Below, piece after piece: positions 26,101-35,061 of a stretch of DNA of 64,000 bases. The stretch is taken from positions 58,675,159 through 58,739,158 of the forward strand of contig CM049313.1 of assembly GCA_026874595.1 (NCBI GenBank). The letters run 5' to 3'. A program made the position numbers and the translations under genes. This DNA comes from Sipunculus nudus (taxonomy: Eukaryota > Annelida > Sipuncula > Golfingiida > Sipunculidae). Within the stretch, counting starts at the first letter, position 1; each line of letters begins with the position of its first letter. The notes under the pieces were generated by a model. That model worked only from the letters and a program-made list of their open reading frames with translations. It searched no databases and had not been told where the DNA came from.

Positions 26101-29100
26101 ATTACCTTATTTGGAGAACGCCTTGATTAGTTATAATAGTTATTTGTAAAATCTGTATAAAATAAATAAATTTAAAAGTTCTTTTAAGTATACAAATGAC
26201 GTATTTTTGGTTAATTTAACTGCCTGTTTGTTGAATCAATTACCGTTTTCCCACTTGTGTTGTATTATATAATTTACTTCTTTACAGTTCGGAATATGAT
26301 CAGGCTTATAATATATGATGGTTTATGATTAAAACCACATCATTATTATCATCATCACGACCTTCACAAAACTATGAATACTCCAGGGACAAATGATAAA
26401 CTGAATGAGACCCATCAGTATCCTCTGAATTTGATCTCACCTTTCTGCTGCAGTACGGGCGTATGTTCCTGTACAGATCTAGACAGTACACCACGAGGAG
26501 CGCTAGTAGACTGCCGTACAGCGGTATCATGATCACAATCAGCAGGATTTCCAGCTTCATCTGAAAACATCCTCACTAAATTGACAGGAGTTCGAGTGAC
26601 AAGAATAACGATGTCAAATAATTGTGCTATCTAACCTTCGTCAAATATATAGTAAATACTCAAAGTTCAACAGAACACCATACCTTTTAAAAATACCATT
26701 TTCTAGCATGAGCTCGGGTATATATTATCGGGTATATATGTGATTTCAGTTTTAATGCATCAGTAACAATTCTTTGCTGGAAAGGTGTATTTATTCACAT
26801 ATCAATAATGCGTAAGTGATCTGTTTACACAAATATTAACGATGGCTATCATTTATACTCACCACAAGTCCGTTTACTGGTGGGCAAATGTGCGTCACAT
26901 ATATAATGATTGCTAACCTGAAAATAAAGCGGATATTTATATAGTGAAGATCCATAGGCATATCACATATACACCTACACGCATGTAGGTGTGTATAGGG
27001 GGGTGCGTTATGTTTTTACCAGCATGGCATATTCCTGATAGGCATAGTGTGTTTTCTTTCAAGCATTGTGTTTACTTACCAGTACAGCGTGAAGAGGATA
27101 CCAGTTATGTTTGCTGCGATCTTTTTCCTCATGGCGACACATGCCAACATCGGGTAAAATGCGACAGCGATCAACAGGACGTTCAGCAGGTTCATAAAAC
27201 CTGAAGAACAGTTGATAACACATCATATAGCCAATGCACTTCCCTTAAATTATGCTATTTCCATGTTTTAAACAACACTATCTTTCCAATCACTATAAAT
27301 AGTTATCACGTGCAATTTTAGGACTATCATTGTTGAACAATGTTATCTATAAAGAATCTAGATATGAACCTGAAATAATACCAAATATAAATTAAGCACA
27401 CCTTTGTCCCCTATACGATCACGTAAATTGAGATATTGTCAACCCTGTTAAGGTAATGTTTTCAGTAAAATACATTGGCTTTTGTCGTTTTTCTTGGTGT
27501 CACCTAATCTATTTAACTGGCCATGTCTGCAGTTCGGTAAACCCTTGTCCGCAAGTGGGGTTTAATACACCCTTGTCTACTCTTCGACTTTAATATACCC
27601 TTTTTTGTAGTGCGTGGTTCAATACATATTTTTTTGTTGTAAGGGGTTTAAGATACCCTTGTCTCTAGTGCTTGGTTTAATATATCCTTTTCTGCAGAGT
27701 GAGATTATTACCTTGTCTCCGGTACGGGGTTTAATGCCCTTATATCCAAAGCGGATTCCAATTGACCTTTAATGGCAGTACGGGGTTTAAAACCCTTGTC
27801 TGTAATGGGAGTTTCAGTCCGCCATCAACGCAGAGCTTCGCGTTTAAATATAACCTCAAGGGTATACCTGTTACCCTACCCTTTCCACCTATATTCGTAA
27901 GATTAATGTCTTATTAAAAATTCGTCATTGCAGTATTATAACTGGAAGGGAACAAACATCTACTTATAGTTTCACTTAGATGCAACAATGGTAGTCCGGA
28001 TCACGTAATAATAAAAACGTTTCAAAGCTTCTGCCTGGTTATTGTCTTGTAAATACTTAAAGTGGAAAAAATGATGGAATCCGGAAAGTGCTTTTTTTGG
28101 GGGGTTATGGTTTTTTTTTTTCAAAACACCATTTATTTAAAAAAAACATATGACAATATGTATCAGTATTCCTCAACATCAGAATACTCATACATATGAT
28201 CATGATTTTACAAAGACTCCCATCAGGGTTACCACATGATCAGGGTATGCAGGGTGGCTTTGTTAATAGACATTAAGTTTTTGGTGACATGTACATCAAT
28301 ATATTCTCCAGTTTTTAAATCTCCGGCAGGTAGAGATAGACAAAAACCTAATTCCTTCCTCCTAACTTTTTATGGCTGTAATGAAATACTTTAATTTCTC
28401 AATATAATTACTTTTTCTAACATACTTAGTTTCTTGTAAACATTCAATTTCAAACACTGTAAAGTTCCTCAGCAACTGTTCACAGTATTTTTCTCCTTTC
28501 ATTTTACATCTTGTTTTGTATTTGTATAGAGCACATGCCAAGAAAGACCTATTGATTTCTATAAAATCGGTGCAGTCATTCCCATATTGATATTCAAACA
28601 AAATCAGTCTCCATTCAAGTTTACATTCAAATTTTGTTTCAAATGTATTCTACAGAAATTTAGTAGCCTTACAACTATATAAGTAATGTTCGATATCTTC
28701 CTCTAGCTTACAAAGAGAACAGAGAGGTGAAATAGTTCCATCATTTCTACTAAACATACTGTTTGTTAGAATCAAAATATATATTAATCGGTTTTTAAAT
28801 TCGGATATTCGACTTATTTGTTGACGCTTTATTTTTTTCTTATACAGGGCCTTGAAATCAAACCCAATCATGTTGTATTTCCTTTTTCAATGTTTTACAG
28901 AAACATGCTCTTGAAAATTTTGCCTAATTAATTTTGAATAAAATAGTGTACACTTAAGTTCTGATAAGCTATCAAAAAATGAACCTTTTATAAATGCCAG
29001 TTGGAAAGGTAAATATACCATTCTTATGCTTCAAGTTCACATTCTTGTGGTGTAGCAATATTGTTTCATCGGGAGTTCGCTGGAAAAATTATTGGTCATA

Positions 29101-32100
29101 AATGTGATAAAGAAGGAAGAATTGTAATGGTAAATTTTGAGTTTGACGGAACATATTTATGTGTAGTCTCTGCTGATGCACCTGTAGAGAAATCTCGTAG
29201 GATCTCTTTTTTAAATATCTGTGTAACTTTATTATCGAGAATACCATGAACGAGTATAACCTGATTATTGGTGGAGATTTTAACTGTTGTCTGCGAAAAT
29301 GTGACAGAAAAAGCAAATATGCAAGATCTGATAAAAGTGTTTCGACCTTGAAAGAGATTATTTCTGGTTAAAATTTAAAAGATGCTTAATAGGTAAAAAC
29401 TGAAGATATTGAGGATTATACATATATCAAAAATGAATATAACAGTAGACTAGATTATATTTTTCTTAGTAATCTATGAAAAGAAATTTTATTTCATATG
29501 GTTCTAGATACCTGGTCGCAAACAGTCGTGTCCATAGTATTTCGGACCACAAAGCAGTGTTAGTTAAGTTTCAGTTAAACGGAAATAAAAGGGGGCCAAT
29601 TTATTGGAAACCGAATACACAGTTTCTGAATGATTATGAAATTTGTCAGAAAATTGAGAATTTATTAATAAAAGAGAAAAGTAAACTTAATATTGTAACA
29701 TCGAAAGTGCGATTATGGGAGAAACTTAAGCAGCAAATTAAGAGCATATCCTTGCATTATGGTAGAGAAAGGAGCAAACGATATAAATCAAAATTAAAAA
29801 TATTGGAGGAGAGGAGAAAGTATTAAGAGACACGAGGAGTAGAAAATGCTGAAGAAAAGGAAATTCTTGATAGAAAGATTGATCAAATATATGAAGAAAA
29901 GGCTATTGGTTCGCGAATCAGGTCAAACATTAAATTGTATGATGAGGGAGAGAAAGGCTCAAAATACTTTTTAAGATTAGAATCAGAGACACCATCATTA
30001 AACTACATTAGAATTTTAAATGATAATGGAAACACTGTTGAAACTGATGATGATATTTTAAAAGAAATTGCAAACTTTTATTGGGACTTATATAAGGACG
30101 ACTGTATTTCTGATGAATTATGTAATAACTACTTAAAAGCAAACCCAGTGAAGAGCAGATTAGTTGTGATTGAGACATTTCGATTGATGAATGTGATAGG
30201 GTTGTAAAAAAATAAAAGTAAATAAGAGTCCAGGATTAGACGGAATACCTATAGAATTTTACCGTAATTTTTGGGGGAAACTTAAGTGTTTCTTTATTAA
30301 AATGATCACAGAAATTTAAAAAAATGGGAAAATGGGACACTCCATGAAAAAGGCGGTATTAACTTTGATATTTAAAATGGGGACAAAAAGTTGTTAAAAA
30401 ATTATAGACCTATAAGTTTAACAGATACCGACTATAAAATAATAGCATTTGTCTAAGCGAACAGACTCCAGAAAGTGCTGTCAAGTATAATAAGTCAAAC
30501 ACAACTGCTTATATCAAAGACAGGTATATTGGGCCAACTTTCGATATGTGATGGATGTAATTGAAGCTTGTAAAAAGTATGAAACATCAGGTTTAATAAT
30601 GTGCCTGGATTTTTCCAAGGCTTTTGACAGCCTTAATATTCAATTCATGTTAAAAGCTTTAAAACATTTTAACTCTGGACCCAATTTTATAAGGTGGGTA
30701 AAGATTTTATATAATGAACCATGTTTTGTAGTAAAAAAATAACGGATGGTTGACTAAAGAGATTGAGATGCGTAAAGGAATCAGGCAGGGCTGTCCGGTC
30801 TCAGCAATGATTTTCCTAATTGCTACTGAATTTCTGGCTTCAGCCATAATGAATGATCAGGATATCAATAAAATAAATGTAGGTGGTGTTGAAATAGTTT
30901 CTATAATTCAATATGCAACACTTATATTAAAAGACTGTAACTCACACAAAAGGTCCCTTAAGATCATTGACGAATTTTCACAAGTATCGGGATTAAAACT
31001 TAATATGAAAAAGACTGAAGCATTGGCATTAGGAAATATAACCATAGATGAAACTTTAAGACATTTACACTTTCATTCGGAGCCAATTAGGTTTTTGGGA
31101 ATTTACATTGGAAATGACCTGGAAAAGTGTTCACAATTTCAATGGGAGAAATCATTGAATGACATTGACAAACTTCTATATATACATGGAGGTCTCGTAA
31201 TCTTACAATAATAGGAAAAATAACTGTTATAAAATCTATTATTTTGCCAAAATTAATTCTGCCACTGACAATGTTGAAAACGGATAATTTGTTACTATAA
31301 GAGATAACTCGAAAATTGTATAATTTTATATGGCCTGCTAGAGACAGGATTAAGAGGAATACTATTATCGGAAAATATGAAGATGGTGGCTTAAGAATGA
31401 TCGATTTAGAATCTTTTGTACAGTCACTGAAAGCTAACTGGATTCCTAGATTATTTAATTCATCTTTACCCTTGTTCAATATTGGTAAGAAATGTATAAA
31501 ACAAATATGAAATGATATTAATATCTGATTGCATGGTAATTTTATCATTAAACAGGTCACTCGGTTGGAGAATATATCAAGATTTTACTCTGATGTGGTT
31601 TGTGCATTTGTAAATATTTGTGATCACGAAAAATCAAATTTCCTAAATCAGCAAGTATGGTTTAACAAGATGTTTCTGAATAGGTGCAAATGTTTAGACT
31701 ATCAACACTGGATTGACAGTGGTTTTGTATATGTTAAAGATTTCATTTCGGAAACAGGAAATTTTGTGTCTGAAGAATTTATTTATAAGCCTCTTAAATG
31801 CAAGAGAAACTGGTTATGTGAATATATGGTTATAAAAGGTACGATAAAAAGATACGAGTCCATCTATAAAAATGACCTTATTGGTGGCCTTGTTAAAATG
31901 AACCAGTGAGACTGGTATTTCCAGATAGATTGTCAGATATATAGCTTATCAGAACTACGGAAAGTACTTAATATATTCATAGGGATTTCATTATCTGCTC
32001 TTTAATGTCAAATAGGGTCGTTGTTTCCGGTTGTTATTTTCTTTAAAATCATGCATAAACTTAAACTTGTGGGAATATTATCACAATAAAACTGGAATCC

Positions 32101-33786
32101 TTACTTCCAACCCAGTTGAACCTCTCGTTCCAGTTACCCTGTTCTTTCAGAGTTACGGGGATCGGGTCGTAAATTTTCTTTCCCTCGAATAGCTTGAGTG
32201 CTTGATAAGCCAATGGAACAAACACGAGGGAATACGCCCAACGCCTCTCTCGGTCATCGATGAAATTTACTGGACTAAAAGAGAAACATGCACGGACTGA
32301 GGAATAATCCAGATGTCGTTAATGCAAATGGTCCAATCAATGAGATAAAGGTTACACATAAAAATAGGATTACCAATACTATATACTCTGCTTCATCAAT
32401 TGTGAACACGTTACTTTAAGATTTTTCTTGAAATCTTGAACTTTGTTTACAGGATAGAACATAGGTAAATAAATATTAAAAAAAAAAGAAAAAATATAAG
32501 AAAAATGTTAAATTTTAGGTAACTACTTTTGGGCTCGTCCCAGTAATCTGTGAGATGTGTTCCTACATTAGTAGCCATTTTTTAGCGTGTCATATTGCAA
32601 TCCCCCAATCATTACTGTCAACTGAAGCTGTTTTTGCGTGTGAACAATGACCTTGACTTCCATACTTGGGCTGAAATGCTTGATGGATTGACTGATTTAA
32701 TTATGTTTCTTAAATATTGTGAAAGATAGGTATTTCTATCTCTTATGTAAGGTCTTTGTCTCAAATTTCCCTTAAAATAAAAGTTTTCCTAAGAATTTCC
32801 ACTAAAAACGAGAAAGCACGTGGTCTCAGTAAGTAGAGTGTTGATGTATGAATAATAATGGAAAGTTTGCCGCTATTAAAGGCAAATTAGCAAAAACTCT
32901 CGTTCGTGGACGTTATAGTGGTGGTCATTATAGCGGACTGGCCGCGGCGGTGGGATGGCCTCCATTCAGGGTGTTCCTGTACTCACATAGCGACGCCTGG
33001 ACGCTGCCCACAATGGTCTGGCCAGAGGGTCTTCCTCTTTTCCAGAAAACTGAGAGCGATCATGAAAAACAACTGAAAATATAAATATTAAGAATATTAT
33101 TGTAAGAATTATATTATAAATATATTATAAGAATTAATATACTTTTTTTGGTAAAAAAAAAAACTTTCGCTATTATGCTAATGTCTTCACGCATTTTGGT
33201 TAACGAATTAAACATTTGCACATGATGTTAATACAATAGATGATGGCTGAACAGAGTCAACTGATAAAAGACAACATAAAAACGTAAAACTAAATTATAA
33301 TCACTCTGAAAGAGATATATCCTAGAATTTGGGCAAAACGTCTAATTAAATTTTAGTTCAGCTTGTAATATGTTAATACTTTCCCAATTAATGTTTAATA
33401 TAATTTATGTATAGCAATTATGCACACTAATTAACATTTATTCAGTTGTATTGAAACAAAAATGCAAGATTTTATATTATTATCTCTATCATATACTTGA
33501 AATATATAAAATATAAATTGTATCCTTATTTCAGAGTGCGTTCTTGTTTTACTGATTATACTTGCCGCTGCAGGTACACTGGTCAGCAGGAAGTAGTTTT
33601 CATCAAATCCCGCATTGGCACAAACAACTAACGGATTTATTGTGGTGGTGGGTGCTTCTGTAGTTAATATTCTCCTGGAGGAAAAAACAGTTTTACAATG
33701 GGACTATTATAAAACATTTATTAGAATTATTAGGCAAAAAAGATATGGTTCTCAGGCACTTTTTTCGGAAATCAGCGAGGGCGGGC

Positions 33787-33826
<40 letters not shown>

Positions 33827-34537
33827 TGTATGTTTCAATAAAAATGTCATATGATCAGGGAAATGCATGATAATTACAGAATGTTTTATGCTTAACAGGT
33901 AAAAGCACTACATAACAAGGGAAATCTTATCCAAATTGTATTATTTTATCTTCTTGAAGGGAATGTCCGAGCGGCTGGAGCTCACAATTGGTAACTTTCT
34001 ATTGAAAATTAAAAAAAAATTGTTAATGCGGGGGGGGGTTAAAATTTAAGCGGTCGGTGCCTGGAACCATTTGGCATTAGAAGATAATATCAGAAGACAA
34101 TCTTAACCTTTTTCTTTAATTTCATTTACAGATTTTATCTGGTTCCTATTTCATTAGTAAATATTTTTCTTAAACTAACAAAATTTAAGTAATACCTCTT
34201 AATTTAATGATTATTATCTACTTTCAATTTTATGAACTTTGATTTCTTACATTTTGTGATTAATTTTCGTCAACCTTTGTTAATCGAAAGGATCACAGTA
34301 ACTATAGGTCACTTACCAGTATACATCATTCAACACTGAAGTGCCGTAGCTGGCGTATGGCAGCAGTCCTGAGAGATCTGTACTGTTCAGGTACGATGTG
34401 ACATATTGTTTGACTGCTGTCGTAAGGTTAGAGAAGCCCTCAAGCTCCGCCTCGAAGTAGCTTAGACGGTAGGTACTGTTCCAGGTGTCAAATTCCCGCG
34501 GTAGCTTGCGCAAAAATTCCGTCAAATTCTGGGCCAT
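11674..34537 (-). CDS. STRA6-like: STRA6-like multi-pass retinol receptor/transporter, gene A (complete, 20 exons)
   Basis: CDS is the complement of 34317-34537, 33578-33674, 32987-33072, 32105-32274, 27080-27200, 26863-26917, 26441-26560, 24745-24848, 23986-24041, 23399-23460, 19857-20010, 19495-19570, 19217-19292, 18167-18215, 15619-15736, 15334-15435, 14752-14915, 13872-13991, 13121-13281 and 11674-11757. All phases agree, giving 2196 nt and 731 aa; vertebrate STRA6 is about 670. Family evidence: LWPD after helix 1 (residues 122-125), long hydrophobic helices, RRVFHVVSYLLMLFNVILG (exon 17), and the C-terminal signature EVYHNHPVLKAF (622-633), equivalent to the EVSQSHP region of vertebrate STRA6. 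The N-terminus (about 100 aa) has four N-glycosylation sequons and no signal peptide, as expected for an extracellular N-terminus. Vertebrate STRA6 moves retinol across the plasma membrane. The invertebrate partner is unknown. The start is the first ATG, in good context (AACAACAATGG). Large introns carry transposons. Gene B downstream is a tandem paralogue. Confidence 0.9.
12475..12532. repeat. (TA)n microsatellite
   Basis: About 29 TA units between the last two exons of gene A. Copy B has a (TA)n run at the matching place (59204-59255), so it predates the duplication. Confidence 0.98.
13121..13281 (-). CDS. STRA6-like: Gene A exon 19: cytosolic tail
   Basis: Residues 651-704: NGDGKPRRMMNPAVRMKWWK followed by AVTMSRNRGLVYERMA and a Lys/Glu-rich end. 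RMKWWK...RNRGLVYERM aligns with [21 protein letters not shown] of vertebrate STRA6. Acceptor CTATAG was chosen for phase. Copy B uses the same site. Confidence 0.88.
13872..13991 (-). CDS. STRA6-like: Gene A exon 18: C-terminal signature
   Basis: Residues 611-650. AYLGMLTVEVYHNHPVLKAF is the clearest STRA6 family signature. The donor GTCGGT is weak. Copy B has GTCAGT at the same place, and the phase fits exon 19 in both copies. The A copy can also be read on through this donor for about 15 codons, while the B copy meets a stop. Confidence 0.88.
14752..14915 (-). CDS. STRA6-like: Gene A exon 17: helix 9 and following helix
   Basis: Residues 556-610. RVFHVVSYLLMLFNVILGLV then GRLDRNLMMRGFERFDS, matching RRVLYAATFLLFPLNVLVG and the HLGQMDLSLL region of the family. 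Donor GTATGG. Four residues differ from gene B. Confidence 0.93.
15334..15435 (-). CDS. STRA6-like: Gene A exon 16: intramembrane/TM segment
   Basis: Residues 522-555. WPTVVVAFGIYFAQLIMARM, then CFCQGKGEYLALNNR. The WP start and NNR end match the WPFWLTL...LTNRR segment of vertebrate STRA6. Three residues differ from gene B. Confidence 0.93.
15619..15736 (-). CDS. STRA6-like: Gene A exon 15: helix 8
   Basis: Residues 483-521. YIIIFSLSLIVIFALTVLIF, then LPLRDGYSTFAFAKIKQL. Five residues differ from the gene B exon at 62989-63106. Acceptor TTGTAG, donor GTAAGA. Confidence 0.92.
15866..16330. repeat. Dispersed repeat, copy 1 (intronic)
   Basis: Similar to 46390-46765 in the same orientation. 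Shared words include GACGTC...TTGACTGACGTCAT, ATATCGCAGTCA, GGAATCGCTC/GGAATGGCTC and AAGTTCATGG/GAGTTCATGG. It is absent from the matching intron of gene B (about 63200), so it inserted into copy A after the duplication. The family is unidentified and has no coding capacity. Confidence 0.7.
16609..16652. repeat. (AT)n microsatellite
   Basis: Perfect AT run in the intron between exons 14 and 15 of gene A. Confidence 0.98.
16870..17440. repeat. Copy-A-specific intronic insertion
   Basis: The flanks on both sides align with about 63840-63860 of copy B, but this stretch does not. It includes the AAAGCCAG...TTTCTGGCTT motif also seen near 2180, and an internal partial repeat around GCCATATATCCTT (17278 and 17431). 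The family is unidentified. Confidence 0.5.
18167..18215 (-). CDS. STRA6-like: Gene A exon 14: start of helix 8
   Basis: Residues 467-482: ASTFRYSGYQIAYILY. The SxYQxA pattern matches FSAYQTAFICLG of vertebrate STRA6. Acceptor TTTCAG, donor GTGAGT. Confidence 0.85.
19217..19292 (-). CDS. STRA6-like: Gene A exon 13: cytosolic loop
   Basis: Residues 441-466: KHMLWLMKGKKDWFQERNIS then PMSEV, equivalent to the HRTNLRALHRG loop. Acceptor CTTGCAG, donor GTATGT. It is the only placement that restores phase between exons 12 and 14. Confidence 0.8.
19495..19570 (-). CDS. STRA6-like: Gene A exon 12: helix 7
   Basis: Residues 416-440: EFVVCNYVSFGLQLISMVHM followed by ILCYR, matching the WALEVCYISALVLSCLL helix of the family. 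Acceptor TTCCAG, donor GTAAAG. Confidence 0.88.
19857..20010 (-). CDS. STRA6-like: Gene A exon 11: helix 6 and extracellular loop
   Basis: Residues 365-415. LATITGIAVDVIFDWVQAFL, then a polar loop with sequon N399-M-T and the segment DRGLEYVYILH. In vertebrate STRA6 this loop carries the RBP4-binding tyrosine and two glycines. The glycines are not seen here at the equivalent place. Confidence 0.88.
20278..22050. mobile_element. Non-autonomous element with about 340-bp internal tandem repeats, copy 1
   Basis: Left end ACAAGTGACCCATGG followed by GCTCAGCTGACTTAC. Right end TTACAGTCAGCTGAGCTAAA, so the ends are an imperfect inverted repeat around CTCAGCTGACT. The interior is a degenerate tandem array whose landmark GTCTGCAGAAACTGATG recurs about every 338 bp (about 21060, 21398, 21737). 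Each unit contains AGGTGGCGCCACC and GTATCAAATTTTCCATTATT. A related element lies at 54178-57274. It sits in intron 10 of gene A. The right end CTAA could also be read as a Helitron-type 3' end. Confidence 0.75.
22125..22817 (-). mobile_element. Solo-LTR-like or retrocopied Pol II unit
   Basis: In minus orientation it starts TGTTACAGGTGCC and ends TTTGTTAACA, giving matching TGTTA/TAACA ends. A TATAAATAAGG lies near plus 22540-22552, and AATAAATTATAG lies about 17 bases before the end. Immediately beyond is a 10-base A tract (plus T run 22116-22124). The layout fits either a solo LTR with U3 promoter and polyadenylation signal or a short reverse-transcribed polyadenylated RNA. No target duplication was found. 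It is in intron 10 of gene A, in the same orientation as the gene. Confidence 0.45.
23139..23190. repeat. (AT)n microsatellite
   Basis: AT run with small interruptions. A second shorter run with GT repeats lies at about 22967-23005. The flanks share GTTCATAAAATGCAT...TTGTCA and CGCAGGTTTCGTGCAC, so the two form a local duplication about 200 bp apart. Confidence 0.9.
23399..23460 (-). CDS. STRA6-like: Gene A exon 10: start of helix 6
   Basis: Residues 344-364: FRYSPRVVSTMVIAGMCLYK, aligning with the FHLPLKLVLSATLTG segment of vertebrate STRA6. Acceptor GGGCAG, donor GTAAGA. Confidence 0.85.
23986..24041 (-). CDS. STRA6-like: Gene A exon 9: cytosolic loop
   Basis: Residues 325-343: STTCLGKLKAKFLYRKVT, basic, joining the loop to the next helix. 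Acceptor CTCAG, donor GTTAGT. Confidence 0.8.
24745..24848 (-). CDS. STRA6-like: Gene A exon 8: cytosolic loop
   Basis: Residues 291-324. Highly charged, EEKEKRLKFLDELDYVREML, aligning with the SSYSEEYLRNLL stretch in vertebrate STRA6. The acceptor is ATTGCAG at plus 24849-24855. An alternative upstream acceptor opens another frame over the same DNA, but only this frame fits the phase of exons 7 and 9. Confidence 0.85.
25560..25785 (-). mobile_element. tRNA-derived SINE
   Basis: On minus the 5' end reads GGGGCCTGGACAGCTGAGTGG, with an A-box-like CAGCTGAGTGG (plus 25761-25771) and a perfect B box GGTTCGATTCC (plus 25718-25728). A conserved-domain-like stretch GGTTTTCTCCGGATTTTCC then follows, and the tail is A-rich (AAATAAATAAAG). 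This is the layout of a Pol III SINE. The central TTTTCTCCGG stretch resembles the core shared by several marine invertebrate SINE families. It sits in intron 7 of gene A. Confidence 0.8.
26441..26560 (-). CDS. STRA6-like: Gene A exon 7: helix 5
   Basis: Residues 251-290: one long hydrophobic helix (ILLIVIMIPLYGSLLALLVV) ending in the basic LDLYRNIRPYCSRK, consistent with the cytosolic side. The exon is an exact 40 codons in phase 0. Confidence 0.9.
26863..26917 (-). CDS. STRA6-like: Gene A exon 6: end of helix 4, CPP loop
   Basis: Residues 232-250: LAIIIYVTHICPPVNGLV. The cysteine and proline match the AECPQVP loop of the family. Phase 1 in, phase 0 out, GTGAGT donor. Confidence 0.85.
27080..27200 (-). 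CDS. STRA6-like: Gene A exon 5: helices 3 and 4
   Basis: Residues 192-231. Contains NLLNVLLIAVAFYPMLACVA and the start of the next helix ITGILFTLYW. The YP...AC pattern matches the YYPLAAC segment of vertebrate STRA6. Donor GTAAGT. Confidence 0.9.
27541..27825. repeat. Diverged 28-30-bp minisatellite in intron 4
   Basis: About ten imperfect units of the type ACCCTTGTCT-N-GTGNGGGGTTTAATAT. Mismatches are many, so this is an old array. It lies 340 bp upstream (in gene orientation) of exon 5 of gene A. Confidence 0.8.
28107..28975 (-). pseudogene. LINE 3' segment: ORF2 C-terminus with zinc knuckle and poly(A)
   Basis: Reads on minus from DSLSELKCTLFYS through FKNRLIYILILTNSMFSR and PLCSLCKLEEDIEHYLYSC, the cysteine/histidine motif at the end of L1/Tx1-like reverse transcriptases. 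It ends in a T11 run on plus (28111-28121), which is the poly(A) tail. It is the 3' half of the inverted insertion described for 28107-32000 and is not expressed as a separate gene. Confidence 0.8.
29040..31970 (+). pseudogene. LINE ORF2 segment: endonuclease and reverse transcriptase, decayed
   Basis: Endonuclease motifs: AGKIIGHKCDKEGRIVMVNF (29070), GGDFNCCLRKCDR (29272) and SISDHKAVLVKF (29539). Reverse transcriptase motifs: KSPGLDGIPIEFYR (30222), CLDFSKAFDSLNIQFMLKAL (30602) and KGIRQGCPVS (30776). The expected YADD box is reduced to YATLILKD near 30911, so the catalytic aspartate pair is deleted. C-terminal region: WPARDRIKRNTIIGKYEDGG (31330). Several stops and frame changes (for example 29824, 30207, 30742, 31211) break it. 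It is dead as a source of enzyme. Confidence 0.85.
32105..32274 (-). CDS. STRA6-like: Gene A exon 4: helix 2 region
   Basis: Residues 135-191. Begins PVNFIDDRERRWAYSLVFVP, matching the family's SPVNFL motif and the following helix, then a polar extracellular stretch ending NERFNWVG. Acceptor TTTTAG, donor GTAAGG. Confidence 0.9.
32987..33072 (-). CDS. STRA6-like: Gene A exon 3: helix 1 and LWPD loop
   Basis: Residues 107-134. LFFMIALSFLEKRK completes the first transmembrane helix, followed by TLWPDHCGQRPGV, matching the RRRQLWPD region of vertebrate STRA6. Acceptor ATTTTCAG, donor GTGAGT. Confidence 0.85.
33578..33674 (-). CDS. STRA6-like: Gene A exon 2: end of N-terminal domain, start of helix 1
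   Basis: Residues 74-106, ending AGFDENYFLLTS. The acceptor is CTCCAG. The donor GTACCT was chosen because it leaves phase 0, which exon 3 needs. A stronger-looking GTATAA 16 bases further on leaves the wrong phase. The 3' boundary is therefore the least certain in the gene. Confidence 0.65.
33789..33817. repeat. Poly(T) tract
   Basis: About 28 T in a row in intron 1 of gene A, next to a GC-rich GCGAGGGCGGGCGA. It may be the poly(A) end of a minus-strand retroposon, but no body was recognised. Confidence 0.7.
34317..34537 (-). CDS. STRA6-like: Gene A exon 1: extracellular N-terminus
   Basis: Residues 1-73 plus two bases. MAQNLTEFLRKL opens it. Sequons lie at N4, N20, N37 and N51, so the segment is probably glycosylated and outside the cell. 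The donor is GTAAGT (plus 34311-34316). No family similarity is recognisable here. Confidence 0.85.
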
Positions 34538-34929
34538 TGTTGTTGAGACCCTTTATCCCTTTAAGTAAAAAAAACGTATTTAACGACATTGACATATTAA
34601 ACAAAATGCTTGTCATGTACTCACTGAATCTTTATTAGACTTCAAGTGTTTTAAATGATGTATTAAACATTGGGGAAAATAAAATCATCTTAAATTTTTT
34701 TTCAAGCTGTTTCTGAGGAGGGGTACCACGTCTAAAAGCAGGTGTAAAATAACCTATACAGATACTTAGTATACTGCGTGTAAATTATCACAACCGTAAA
34801 TATCCTTCCTTAGGCTATTAAAACATATTGTTCATGGATTTAGCAGCTCTTCAACCCCCAGTTAGGATGCGCATTCCTAAATAGCTTGGAGCTGATATTA
34901 GTTCACGTAGACAGGTTTAAGTTCTAGCC

Positions 34930-35061
34930 GTTGAGATCCCTTGCGTTCTTAACTAAGAGTATAATCGTAAACTGTTGAGATCCCTTGTGCTCTTAGTTAC
35001 AGTATAAACGTTCAACTGTTGGGATCTCTTGTACTCTTATCTAAGAGTTTAAATGTTAAAG
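34930..35061. repeat. 3 x 44-bp tandem repeat upstream of gene A
   Basis: The unit starts GTTGAGATCCCTTG at 34930, 34974 and 35018, with an exact 44-bp period and diverged tails. It lies 393-524 bp upstream of the gene A start codon, so it could be part of its promoter region. No function can be read from sequence. Confidence 0.85.

Larger units (their letters stand above)
28107..32000 (-). mobile_element. L1/Tx1-like LINE insertion with 5' inversion
   Basis: Two LINE segments meet head-to-head near 28980-29040. The 3' segment with poly(A) is on minus, and the upstream segment (endonuclease to mid C-terminal region) is on plus. The far end of the plus segment and the start of the minus segment carry the same 16 bases, ATAGCTTATCAGAACT (31941-31956 and complement of 28957-28972), encoding the shared SLSEL. 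That is the topology left by twin priming of one insertion. It lies in intron 4 of gene A and is 5'-truncated within the endonuclease. Confidence 0.75.
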
